From Propionicimonas sp. (GTDB taxonomy: Bacteria; Actinomycetota; Actinomycetes; Propionibacteriales; Propionibacteriaceae): DNA of 11,035 nucleotides. The stretch is from the NCBI GenBank assembly GCA_031119515.1, contig JAVHXR010000047.1, forward strand, positions 1-11,035, given 5' to 3'. The notes beneath the pieces are model-generated. The model had not been told where the DNA came from, did no database searches, and saw nothing but the letters and a program-made list of their open reading frames with translations. Positions 1 through 6,967 of this stretch are shown here, piece after piece. The translations under genes and the position numbers were made by a program. Numbering within the stretch: the first letter of the stretch is position 1; the number at the start of each line of letters is the position of its first letter.

Positions 1-954
1 GCCCTGCTCGGCTGCGTCGCGCTCTCGCTCGCGTTCGGCGCCCGCGAGGTCGCCCTCGCCGACATCCTCAACGGGCTGTTCGGCGTCGACCCCGACACGA
101 TCGCGGCGATCGCGGTCCGGGAACGGATCCCGCGCACGGTGCTCGCGCTGATCGCCGGTGCGGCACTCGGGCTCTCCGGCGCCCTGCTCCAGGCTGTCAC
201 CCGCAACCCGCTGGCTGATCCCGGCATCCTCGGCGTCAACAACGGCGCAGCCCTCTTCGTCGTCGCCGGCATCGCGTTCGCCGGGATCGACTCGCTCCAG
301 CAATACATCTGGCTCGCCCTCGCGGGCGCGGCCCTGGCCTCGGTCTTCGTCTACCTCGTCGGGTCCACCGGTCGGGGTGGCGCCACCCCGATCAAGCTCG
401 CCCTGGCCGGGGCAGCCACCACCGCCGCGCTGTCGTCGCTGACCAGCGCGATCCTGTTGCCGCGGATCGACGTCATGACCGTCTTCCGGTTCTGGCAGGT
501 CGGCGGCACCGGCGGCGCGAGCTGGGAGGGGATCCTCACGGTCGCGCCCTTCCTGCTCGTCGGTGCCGCCGTCGGGCTGCTGTCAGCCCGTCCGCTGAAC
601 GCGCTCGCCCTCGGCGACGAGGTCGCCGCAGGACTGGGAGTGCACACCGGCAGGATCCGGCTGCTGGCCGGCCTGGCCGGCGTCCTGCTGTGCGGCGCCA
701 CCACCGCCGTCGCCGGCCCGATCGCCTTCGTCGGGCTGATGGTGCCGCACGCCGTCCGGCTCCTCACCGGACCGGACCAGCGCTGGGTGCTGCCGCTGTC
801 GGCGGTCGGTGGCGCCATCATCCTGACGCTGTCCGACGTCCTCGGACGGGTGCTGGGCCGCCCCGGCGAGCTCGAGGCCGGTGTCGTCACCGCGTTCCTC
901 GGCGCCCCGGTGCTGATCGCCATCGCCCGCCGGACCAGGATGCGTGCGCTGTGA
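1..954 (+). CDS. FecCD-family siderophore ABC permease, FepD-like (5' truncated)
   Basis: This is an integral membrane subunit of a ferric-siderophore importer of the BtuC/FecCD family. The reading frame is open from the first base of the window, so the start and first membrane helix lie outside; the in-frame GTG at 139 is internal. About 317 residues are visible, against roughly 330-350 usual for the family. The sequence is a run of Leu/Ala/Val/Gly-rich membrane helices. It carries the family motif NPLADPGILG, with its Asn at visible residue 69, and GPIAFVGLMVPHAVRLL from visible residue 239, the loop that contacts the ATPase in this family. The stop overlaps the GTG of the next permease as GTGA, implying translational coupling. 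A partner permease, an ATPase and a siderophore-interacting protein follow directly. The ferric-siderophore substrate is inferred mainly from that last gene; cobalamin or heme importers share the fold but would not normally carry it. Confidence 0.93.
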   Translation, partial: ALLGCVALSLAFGAREVALADILNGLFGVDPDTIAAIAVRERIPRTVLALIAGAALGLSGALLQAVTRNPLADPGILGVNNGAALFVVAGIAFAGIDSLQQYIWLALAGAALASVFVYLVGSTGRGGATPIKLALAGAATTAALSSLTSAILLPRIDVMTVFRFWQVGGTGGASWEGILTVAPFLLVGAAVGLLSARPLNALALGDEVAAGLGVHTGRIRLLAGLAGVLLCGATTAVAGPIAFVGLMVPHAVRLLTGPDQRWVLPLSAVGGAIILTLSDVLGRVLGRPGELEAGVVTAFLGAPVLIAIARRTRMRAL

Positions 955-1985
955 CGGCCCTCGCCCTCGAGCGGGTCACCACCGGACGCCGCACCCGGCA
1001 GCGCCGGCGACGGGTCGCCACCCTCGCCCTTGTCGCGCTGGTGCTCGTCCTCGGCGTGACCATGCTGTGCCTCGGCGAGACGACCTACTCGCTGGCCGAG
1101 GTCGGCCGGGTACTGCTCGGGGAGCAGGTGAAGGGCGCCTCGTTCGCCGTCGGGACCCTGCGGCTGCCCCGGGCGCTGGCCGGGATCCTCGCCGGGCTGG
1201 CCTTCGGTGCCGCCGGCGCGAGCTTCCAGACCATGCTCCGAAACCCGCTGGCCAGCCCCGACATCATCGGCATCTCGGCCGGCGCGAGCGCGGCGGCGGT
1301 GTGGTGCATCCTGGTGCTGCACTGGAGCGGGCCGGCCGTCTCGGTGATCGCCGTGGTCGCCGGCCTTGTGGTGGCGGGAGCGATCTACGCCCTCGCCCGG
1401 GGCGGGGAGTCCGCCGGCGGCCGCCTCATCCTGATCGGCATCGGGGTGGGGGCGATGCTGGACTCGGTGGTCTCCTACCTCCTGCTGAACGCCTCCGCCT
1501 GGGACGTGCCGACGGCCGTCCGGTGGCTGACCGGCAGCCTGAACGGCATCCGGATGGAGGCGATCGCGCCGCTCGCGGTCGCCGTCGTGGTGCTCGGTGG
1601 CGCACTGCTGTTCGTCGCCCGCGACCTCCGCGCGCTCGAGTTCGGCGACCAGTCGGCGACCGCCCTCGGCGTGAGGGTGGACGCCGTCCGGCTCGTCCTG
1701 GTCCTCGCCGCCGTCGGCCTGGTCGCCTTCGCGACCGCGACCACCGGGCCGATCGCCTTCGTCGCCTTCCTCGCCGGGCCGATCGCCACCCGGCTGGTCG
1801 GGGCCGGCGCTCCCGTGGTGCTGCCCGCCGCCCTCACCGGGGCGGCGCTCGTCCTGGCCGCTGACCTGCTCGGCCAGTTCGCCTTCGACACCCGCTTCCC
1901 GGTCGGCGTCGTGACCGGCATGATCGGCGCCCCCTACCTGCTCTTCCTGCTCATCCGTCTCAACCGCGCCGGAGGTTCAGCGTGA
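951..1985 (+). CDS. FecCD-family siderophore ABC permease, FepG-like
   Basis: This is the second membrane subunit of the same importer, 344 residues from a GTG that overlaps the preceding stop as GTGA. The frame is open further upstream, but that part would lie antiparallel in sense inside the first permease and has no family features. After an Arg-rich cytoplasmic N-terminus (residues about 10-22) come the first membrane helix and the motif NPLASPDIIGISAGAS, with its Asn at residue 98. The coupling-loop region begins at G266 and reads GPIAFVAFLAGPIATRL. It lacks the Pro-His pair (VPHAVR) present in the first permease, a difference expected between FepD-like and FepG-like partners in actinobacteria. 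The stop overlaps the GTG of the ATPase gene, with a GGAGG ribosome-binding site at 1971-1975 inside this gene. The two permeases probably form a heterodimeric channel. Confidence 0.94.
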   Translation: MTALALERVTTGRRTRQRRRRVATLALVALVLVLGVTMLCLGETTYSLAEVGRVLLGEQVKGASFAVGTLRLPRALAGILAGLAFGAAGASFQTMLRNPLASPDIIGISAGASAAAVWCILVLHWSGPAVSVIAVVAGLVVAGAIYALARGGESAGGRLILIGIGVGAMLDSVVSYLLLNASAWDVPTAVRWLTGSLNGIRMEAIAPLAVAVVVLGGALLFVARDLRALEFGDQSATALGVRVDAVRLVLVLAAVGLVAFATATTGPIAFVAFLAGPIATRLVGAGAPVVLPAALTGAALVLAADLLGQFAFDTRFPVGVVTGMIGAPYLLFLLIRLNRAGGSA

Positions 1986-2908
1986 CCGCTCACCACACCC
2001 TCACCGCCGAACGGCTCGTCGCCGGCTACGGCGACCGCAAGGTCGTCGACGGCATCGACCTCGCGGTGCCACCCGGCGCCGTGACCGTGATCATCGGCGC
2101 CAACGCCTGCGGCAAGTCGACCCTGCTGAAGACCCTCGCGCGGCTGCTCGCGCCGACCGCCGGTTCGGTCACGCTGGACGGCCGCGACATCCACCACGTG
2201 CCCACCCGCGACCTCGCGCGCTCCCTGGGGCTGCTGCCGCAGTCCCCGATCGCGCCGGAAGGGATCGTCGTCGCCGACCTGGTCGGGCGCGGACGGCACC
2301 CGCACCAGCGGATGTTCTCCGGCTGGAGCAAGGCCGACGACGTCGCCGTCGCAGAGGCCCTCACCGCGACCGGGATCGCCGACCTCGCCGACCGCAGCGT
2401 CGACGAGCTCTCCGGCGGCCAACGGCAGCGGGTCTGGGTGGCGATGGCGCTTGCCCAGCAGACCGACATCCTGCTGCTGGACGAGCCGACCACGTTCCTC
2501 GACGTCACCCACCAGATCGAGATCCTCGATCTGCTGACCGACCTCAACCGCACCCGCGGCACCACGATCGTGATGGTGCTGCACGACATCAACCTGGCCG
2601 CCCGGTACGCCGACCACGTGATAGCGGTCCACCGCGGCCGGGTCGTCGCCAGCGGGGCACCGAACGACGTGGTGACGGCCGACCTCGTCCACGAGGTGTT
2701 CGGCCTGGACTCCCTGGTGGTCACCGACCAGGTGTCGGGTTCGCCGATGGTGCTGCCGCGGGGACGCCACCACGTCCGTCCCGTCGTGACCCCTGCCGAC
2801 CCCCCGCCCGGCGTACCCAGGGGTGGGGACGGTTCCGGCTCCCGGGACGTGGCACCGGCCGCCGTCGCGGCGGCGGTCGGCCCCGTCACGGCGGGGAGCG
2901 CGGCGTGA
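1982..2908 (+). CDS. Siderophore ABC transporter ATP-binding protein, FepC-like
   Basis: This cytoplasmic ATPase powers the importer formed by the two preceding permeases. All nucleotide-binding motifs are present in 308 residues: Walker A GANACGKST at 39-47, the Q-loop Gln at 87, signature LSGGQ at 143-147, Walker B LLLDEP around 164-169 and the switch His at 201. The Walker A is slightly unusual: FepC/FecE-type proteins usually read GPNGCGKST, so two flexible positions are Ala here, though the consensus GxxxxGKST holds. From about residue 265 the protein runs into a Pro/Gly/Ala-rich tail of some 40 residues, without recognisable fold, that extends beyond the usual end of FepC. The GTG start is supported by GGAGG a few bases upstream and by the GTGA overlap with the permease stop. 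The stop overlaps the start of the siderophore-interacting protein in the same way. Confidence 0.95.
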   Translation: MTAHHTLTAERLVAGYGDRKVVDGIDLAVPPGAVTVIIGANACGKSTLLKTLARLLAPTAGSVTLDGRDIHHVPTRDLARSLGLLPQSPIAPEGIVVADLVGRGRHPHQRMFSGWSKADDVAVAEALTATGIADLADRSVDELSGGQRQRVWVAMALAQQTDILLLDEPTTFLDVTHQIEILDLLTDLNRTRGTTIVMVLHDINLAARYADHVIAVHRGRVVASGAPNDVVTADLVHEVFGLDSLVVTDQVSGSPMVLPRGRHHVRPVVTPADPPPGVPRGGDGSGSRDVAPAAVAAAVGPVTAGSAA

Positions 2909-3792
2909 GCTTCGACTTCTTCCCCGTCCAGGTCCGGCGGGTCACCGACCTGACCCCCAGCTTCCGGCGGTTCACCTTCGCCGGCGAGAGCCTCGACCGC
3001 TGGGCGAACCCCGGCTGGGACCAGCGCATCAAGGTGGTGCTGCCGCTGCCGGGGTGCCGGCTCGACGAGTTCCCGCGCGGCGAGGACTGGTACCTGCGCT
3101 GGCGCGACCTCCCGCCCGGGCGCAAGCACCCGTTCCGCACCTACACGGTGCGCGGGGTACGCGAGGGCGAGGTCGACATCGACATGGTGGTGCACGAGGT
3201 GGACGGGCCGGCGTCGGCCTGGATCGCAGCCGCAGGGGTAGGGGACGAGGTGGTGCTGCTGGGGCCCACCACCGACTCGGCCGCCGACTACGGCGGCGTC
3301 GACTTCCTGCCGCCGGCACGGACGGAGAACTACCTGCTGGCCGGGGACGAGACCGCCGCGCCGGCGATAGCAGTCATCCTCGAGCAGCTGCCCGCCGAGG
3401 CCACCGGGATCGCGGTCCTCGAGCTCCCCGGGACCCCCGACATCGGGTATCTGCCCCGGCACCCGGGGATCGAGGTGCGGGTGTTCCCGCGGCGAGGGGC
3501 GGCGCGGGGCGAGGCGCTGGTCCGGGAAGGCAACCGGGCGGCCGACGAGCTGGTGCCGGCCGGGGTCGCGCACGCCGTCGAGGAGGTCGACGTCGACCGC
3601 GACATCCTGTGGGAGGCTCCCCGCAGTGCCCGCGGCGGCGCCGTCCTGAGGTCCACCCCGCTCTACGCCTGGCTGGCCGGGGAGGCGGGCGCGATCAAGG
3701 CGCTGCGCCGCCACCTGGTCGGCGACCTCGGGCTGGACCGTCGCACCGTCGCCTTCATGGGGTACTGGCGGCTGGGCAGGCCGGAGATGTGA
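2905..3792 (+). CDS. Siderophore-interacting protein (ViuB/YqjH-type ferric-siderophore reductase)
   Basis: This 295-residue cytoplasmic flavoprotein probably reduces imported ferric siderophore to release Fe(II). Its N-terminal half is the FAD-binding barrel, with the flavin motif RTYTVR at residues 78-83. The C-terminal half is the SIP domain, marked by LAGDETAAPAI around residues 145-155 (Asp 148) and by the family's closing block YAWLAGEAGAIKALRR, followed by FMGYWRLG near the C-terminus. These features are characteristic of the siderophore-interacting protein family. The GTG start overlaps the ATPase stop as GTGA and has a GGGGAG ribosome-binding site at 2893-2898. It is the last gene of the operon: its TGA stop forms part of an inverted repeat that looks like a terminator. 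Whether it uses NADPH, NADH or ferredoxin cannot be read from the sequence. Confidence 0.94.
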   Translation: MSFDFFPVQVRRVTDLTPSFRRFTFAGESLDRWANPGWDQRIKVVLPLPGCRLDEFPRGEDWYLRWRDLPPGRKHPFRTYTVRGVREGEVDIDMVVHEVDGPASAWIAAAGVGDEVVLLGPTTDSAADYGGVDFLPPARTENYLLAGDETAAPAIAVILEQLPAEATGIAVLELPGTPDIGYLPRHPGIEVRVFPRRGAARGEALVREGNRAADELVPAGVAHAVEEVDVDRDILWEAPRSARGGAVLRSTPLYAWLAGEAGAIKALRRHLVGDLGLDRRTVAFMGYWRLGRPEM

Positions 3793-3829
3793 ATCGGCCG
3801 TCGACGGTCGTTCGCCCACGGCCGATTCA
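3790..3829 (+). terminator. Inverted repeat at the end of the siderophore operon
   Basis: TGAATCGGCCGT at 3790-3801 is a perfect 12-bp inverted repeat of ACGGCCGATTCA at 3818-3829, with a 16-nt loop. The first three bases are the stop codon of the siderophore-interacting protein. There is no run of T after the stem; U-less stem-loops like this are common candidate terminators in actinobacteria. The position, at the end of an operon and before a separately spaced gene, supports a terminator. An operator for the downstream gene is the alternative. Confidence 0.65.
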
Positions 3830-3832
3830 GTG

Positions 3833-3895
3833 GTCAGACCTTAGGATTTGGCGCTCGTCGCAGGGCCAGTCCTTCTAGGATTGGGTCCTGTCGCA
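3833..3895 (+). repeat. Imperfect tandem repeat with TAGGAT hexamers, upstream of the NifX-type gene
   Basis: Bases 3833-3862 and 3865-3895 align as two copies of about 30 bp that share the order CAG-CCTT-AGGATT-GG-GTCGCA, differing by small gaps and a few substitutions. Each copy has TAGGAT (3842-3847 and 3876-3881), which fits the actinobacterial -10 pattern TANNNT; no good -35 box was found at the right distance from either. Within the second copy, CCAGTCCT (3866-3873) and AGGATTGG (3877-3884) form an inverted repeat matching at 7 of 8 positions around a 3-nt centre. The segment probably holds the promoter or operator of the gene that starts at 3924. It does not match the DtxR/IdeR iron box. 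Confidence 0.4.
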
Positions 3896-3923
3896 AGTCG
3901 CCCGCAACGATGAGGAGCGCTCG

Positions 3924-4274
3924 GTGATCGTCGCCACACCCGTCACTGTCGATGGCCGGTCCGCCGGTGCCTGGGGCCGCGCCCACTGGGTCGCGGTCGC
4001 GCAGGTCTCCGGACCACGGATCATCTCGTGGAACATCCACGAGGTCGGCTGGGACGAACTGCACGACTCCGGCACCCACGGCTCACACCACGCGCGGGTG
4101 GTGAAGTTCCTGAAGACCGAGTCGATCGAGGCTGTCGTCGTCGACCACGTCGGCGCCGGGATGGCGCGGATGCTCGACACCATGGGGATCCCGACCCTGC
4201 CGGCCACCCCGGGCGACGCCAGGGCGTCGGTGCTGGCCGCCGTCGGCGCCTCGCCCGCCGAGGCGCGCGCCTGA
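3924..4274 (+). CDS. NifX/NafY-type domain protein (dinitrogenase iron-molybdenum cofactor family)
   Basis: This small cytoplasmic protein of 116 residues consists of one dinitrogenase Fe-Mo-cofactor-type domain, the fold shared by NifX, NafY and the C-terminus of NifB. The sequence shows the N-terminal strand MIVATPV, the middle block HDSGTHGSHHARVVKFL, and VVVDHVGAGMARML around residues 71-84 followed by a GI-P segment, the usual order of this family. Six His residues (39, 47, 52, 55, 56, 75) could bind metal or a cluster; this is an inference. The GTG start has GAGGAG at 3912-3917 at good spacing. An ATG at 3910 is in another frame and runs into a stop after five codons. No nitrogenase gene is nearby, so a role in nitrogen fixation is not supported. 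Iron-sulfur or metal-cluster handling beside the siderophore operon is possible. It ends one base from the convergent peptidase gene. Confidence 0.8.
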   Translation: MIVATPVTVDGRSAGAWGRAHWVAVAQVSGPRIISWNIHEVGWDELHDSGTHGSHHARVVKFLKTESIEAVVVDHVGAGMARMLDTMGIPTLPATPGDARASVLAAVGASPAEARA

Positions 4275-4275
4275 C

Positions 4276-6411
4276 TCAGCCGAGCAGCTCGGGCAGTTCG
4301 CCGGGCTCACCGAGGACGTGCTCGGAGAGGAACGCCAGCACGGTCTGGTACCAGACCTTGGCGTGCTGCGGGGTGAGCACCCAGTGGCTCTCGTCCGGGA
4401 AGTACAGGAACCGGTGGACGGTGGCGCCGTCGGCGTCGGCGGGAAGGCCGGACGACGTCAGCAGCTCGTACCACAGCCGTAGCCCCTCGCCGATCGGCAC
4501 CCGGTAGTCCCGGTCGCCGTGGATCACGAGCACAGGGGTGCGGATCCGGTCGACGAACCGGTGCGGGCTGTTCGCCAGCGCCATCTCCGCCGTCATCTCG
4601 CGCTGCCAGTAGTAGCTGTGGTCGGTGGTGGGCCCGAACTGGTCGAGCGCCCACAGGCTGGCGTGGGTGACGATCGCCGAGAACCGCTCGGTGTGGCCGG
4701 CCACCCAGTTCGCCATGTAGCCGCCGAACGACCCGCCCATCGCCGCCGTCCGGGATGCGTCGATCTCGGGCAGCGTCTCCACGAGATCGGCGATCGCCAT
4801 CAGGTCGGTGTAGGGGGCGGCCCCCCAGCGTCCCCAACCGCGCTGGACGAACTCCTGGCCGTAGCCGGTCGACAGTGCCGGGTCGGGGAGCAGCACGGCG
4901 TACCCCCTGGCCACCATCAGCCATGGGTTCCACCGCCACGACCACGCGTTCCACGAGCTCAGCGGACCGCCGTGGATCCACAGCAGCAGCGGCGCGGGCG
5001 CGTCGGCGCCGGCCCCGGCCGGCAACGCCAGCCAGCCGCGGACGCGGGCGCCGTCGGCCGTCGTGGTCTCCACCTCGCGGAGCTCGCCGGGCAGCGCAGG
5101 CGCAGGGACCGGGGAGCGGAGCAGGGTCGAGGCGACCGGTGGCCGTCCGCCGGGCCCGCCGCCGGCGAGGAAGCCCGCCAGGTCGATCCGGACGGGTTCG
5201 GCCGGTGCGCGGTAGCTTGAGCGGAGGGCGAACAGCGCGGCGCCGTCGGGCGCAACCCTGACGTCGCCGAAGCCGGCGTCGTCGGCGGTCACCTGCTCGA
5301 CCGTGGCGGGGTCTCCGAGGGTGACAAGGAACACCGGCGCCCTGCCCAGGGAGTCGGCGGTGACCACCAGGCCGCTGCCGTCGGGCAGCCAGGCGATCGA
5401 GGTCGGCCACCGGTCCCAGCCGTCGGCGAGCACGGTGACCTCGCCACCGGCCAGCGGGACGACGGCGAGGCGCTCCCTGGGCGCCCGTTCCGGTGTCGAG
5501 GTCGACGAGAGCAGGAAGGCCACACTGGTGCCGTCGGGGGAGACCACCGGCGACTCCGCGTCTGCGTCGGCCAGGTCTGCGATGACGCGCCGCTCGCCGC
5601 TGGCGGTGTCGATCGCCACCAGCACGGTGCGCAGCGCCGCGCCGGCATCCGGCCGGGACCAGGTCGTCACCAGGGTGGCGCCGTCGGGCGAGAGCGCCGC
5701 ACCGTGCTCGAACAGTTGCCGGCCCGCCCCGGTGAGCTGGCGCAGGACGACCCCGGCGACCTCGACGCCGGGCGCCTGGTCGCCATCGGGATCGGGCAGC
5801 GGCGACGCCGGAGCGTCCACCAGCCCGGTCAGGTCGGCCAGGTAGCGCCGGGGCTGGTCCGGACCGAGGTCGTGGTCCCAGTGCCGGACCGGATAGCCGG
5901 CATGCAGGATGGCCTGCACCTTCGCCTGCTTGCGGGCCGCCCGCAGCCTCGCGTCGGCGGACAGGTCGACGGCAGAGGGAAGAACGGCGGCGACGACGCT
6001 CGCGACGTCCGCCCCACGGGCGGTCAGGATGCCGGACAGGCCACCCGGGGCGGTCGCGACCACCCTGGCCTCGCCGCCGGCGGCCGGCAGCAGCCACAGC
6101 GCGGACTTCGGCTCGTCCTTGCCGCCGTCGCCGGCGTCAGGGTCCGGCCGCGCGGAGGTGAACAGCAGGTCGCCGCTCGCCGTGAACGCGGCGGAGGCCT
6201 CGCCCTTGACGCTGCGGGTCAGCCGGCGCGCTGGCTGCTCACCGGTGGGGTCGACCTCCCACAGCGCCGTGGAATAGGCCGTCCGTTCGGGGTTGAGGGT
6301 CTGGACGGTGACGACCAACCGGTCGCCATCCGGACTCAGCGCCAGCCCCCCGATCCGGGGCAGGGCGACGTAGGCATCGAGGTCGTGAAACGGGGTGGTG
6401 AGCAGATTCAC
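4276..6411 (-). CDS. S9-family serine peptidase (prolyl oligopeptidase / acylaminoacyl-peptidase type)
   Basis: This 711-residue protein has the two-domain architecture of S9 peptidases. Residues 1 to about 430 form a beta-propeller with repeated LSPDG, VSPDG, LPDGSG and VAPDG blade motifs, and an alpha/beta-hydrolase domain follows. The hydrolase carries the HGGP oxyanion motif at 480-483, nucleophile Ser 561 in GGSFGGYM, Asp 635 in HGDRDYRVP and His 676 in DESHW, so the triad looks complete. There is no signal peptide, so it is probably cytoplasmic and cleaves short peptides. The C-terminal domain resembles acylaminoacyl-peptidases and dipeptidyl-peptidases; substrate specificity cannot be assigned. 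The start is GTG and no ribosome-binding site lies ahead of it. TAAACC or GATAAA just upstream could give a leaderless message, which is common in actinobacteria. It follows the GNAT gene by 68 bp and may be co-transcribed with it. Confidence 0.93.
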   Translation of the reverse strand: MNLLTTPFHDLDAYVALPRIGGLALSPDGDRLVVTVQTLNPERTAYSTALWEVDPTGEQPARRLTRSVKGEASAAFTASGDLLFTSARPDPDAGDGGKDEPKSALWLLPAAGGEARVVATAPGGLSGILTARGADVASVVAAVLPSAVDLSADARLRAARKQAKVQAILHAGYPVRHWDHDLGPDQPRRYLADLTGLVDAPASPLPDPDGDQAPGVEVAGVVLRQLTGAGRQLFEHGAALSPDGATLVTTWSRPDAGAALRTVLVAIDTASGERRVIADLADADAESPVVSPDGTSVAFLLSSTSTPERAPRERLAVVPLAGGEVTVLADGWDRWPTSIAWLPDGSGLVVTADSLGRAPVFLVTLGDPATVEQVTADDAGFGDVRVAPDGAALFALRSSYRAPAEPVRIDLAGFLAGGGPGGRPPVASTLLRSPVPAPALPGELREVETTTADGARVRGWLALPAGAGADAPAPLLLWIHGGPLSSWNAWSWRWNPWLMVARGYAVLLPDPALSTGYGQEFVQRGWGRWGAAPYTDLMAIADLVETLPEIDASRTAAMGGSFGGYMANWVAGHTERFSAIVTHASLWALDQFGPTTDHSYYWQREMTAEMALANSPHRFVDRIRTPVLVIHGDRDYRVPIGEGLRLWYELLTSSGLPADADGATVHRFLYFPDESHWVLTPQHAKVWYQTVLAFLSEHVLGEPGELPELLG

Positions 6412-6479
6412 GGGTTACGGTTTATCACGCCGTGGGGACATCCGGGGAGTCTGCCGGATACCCGCGACCCGAGGCCGGC

Positions 6480-6923
6480 TCACAGGGTCACGGCGTACTG
6501 GACCATCCCGGTGTCGGCGGCGACCCCGTCGTACAGCCCGCGGGCGGTCGCGTTGGTGGCGGACGTCAGCCAGTGCACCTTCGCGCAGCCGGCCCCGCGA
6601 GCCCAGTCGACCACGTGGCCGATCAGTGCCCTGCCGGTACCCGCCCCCCGCTCCTGCGGCGCGACGAACAGGTCCTCGAGGTAGCAGTAGTCGCCGGCCC
6701 GCCAGGTGTTGGGGTGCGGCAGCCAGTGGACGATCCCGGCAGCGGCTCCGTCGTCGCGGCGGGCGATCGCGCCGTGCAACGGGAAGCCGGGGTCGGTAAG
6801 CCGGTAGAAGGTGAGGGCGGTCTGGGACGCCGTCAGCTCGGTCTGGTAGAAGGACAGGTAGGCCTGCCACAGCGGCAGCCAGTCGTCATGGTCGGCAGGG
6901 ACGAGGGCTCTGATGGTCACCAC
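6480..6923 (-). CDS. GNAT-family N-acetyltransferase
   Basis: This is a single-domain GNAT acetyltransferase of 147 residues, a normal length for the fold. It opens with VTIRALVPADHDDW, typical of these enzymes. The central strand reads YLEDLFVAP (residues 81-89), followed by the acetyl-CoA-binding motif A, QERGAGTGRAL at 90-100. The YLED-FV-RG-G-G arrangement recalls the diamine/thialysine acetyltransferase subgroup (SSAT-like), but the acceptor cannot be assigned. Two GTG codons are adjacent: 6923 (used here) and 6920. A GGGG stretch sits closer to the ideal distance from the second, so the protein may start at residue 2 of this reading. It lies 44 bp downstream of the TetR gene and 68 bp upstream of the peptidase gene, all on the same strand. 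Confidence 0.88.
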   Translation of the reverse strand: MVTIRALVPADHDDWLPLWQAYLSFYQTELTASQTALTFYRLTDPGFPLHGAIARRDDGAAAGIVHWLPHPNTWRAGDYCYLEDLFVAPQERGAGTGRALIGHVVDWARGAGCAKVHWLTSATNATARGLYDGVAADTGMVQYAVTL

Positions 6924-6967
6924 GCCCCGACGCTAGCGGCATCGTCGGCCGGCGACCATGGGCCGCC

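Noticed and set aside
690..950. Upstream extension of the second permease within the first permease gene.
   Set aside because: The frame is open, but the product there is Arg/Pro/His-rich and not membrane-like. The GTG at 951 gives the normal family length and the same GTGA overlap used by the next two genes.
2026..3819. A 597-codon open frame on the - strand opposite the ATPase and siderophore-interacting protein genes.
   Set aside because: It runs antisense to two well-recognised genes, has composition typical of reverse frames in GC-rich DNA and shows no domain.
3841..3859. Possible DtxR/IdeR iron box beginning TTAGG upstream of the NifX-type gene.
   Set aside because: Only the first half-site bases match. 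The right half lacks the expected CCTAA-like complement, so iron regulation at this site is not supported.
4307..6097. A 596-codon open frame on the - strand inside the peptidase gene in another frame.
   Set aside because: The product is extremely Arg/Gly/Pro-rich without motifs, whereas the overlapping 711-residue frame has a full catalytic triad and propeller repeats.
6440..6459. Inverted repeat ATCCGG / CCGGAT with an 8-nt loop between the GNAT and peptidase genes.
   Set aside because: A 6-bp stem without a T-run is too weak to call a terminator and can arise by chance in GC-rich DNA.
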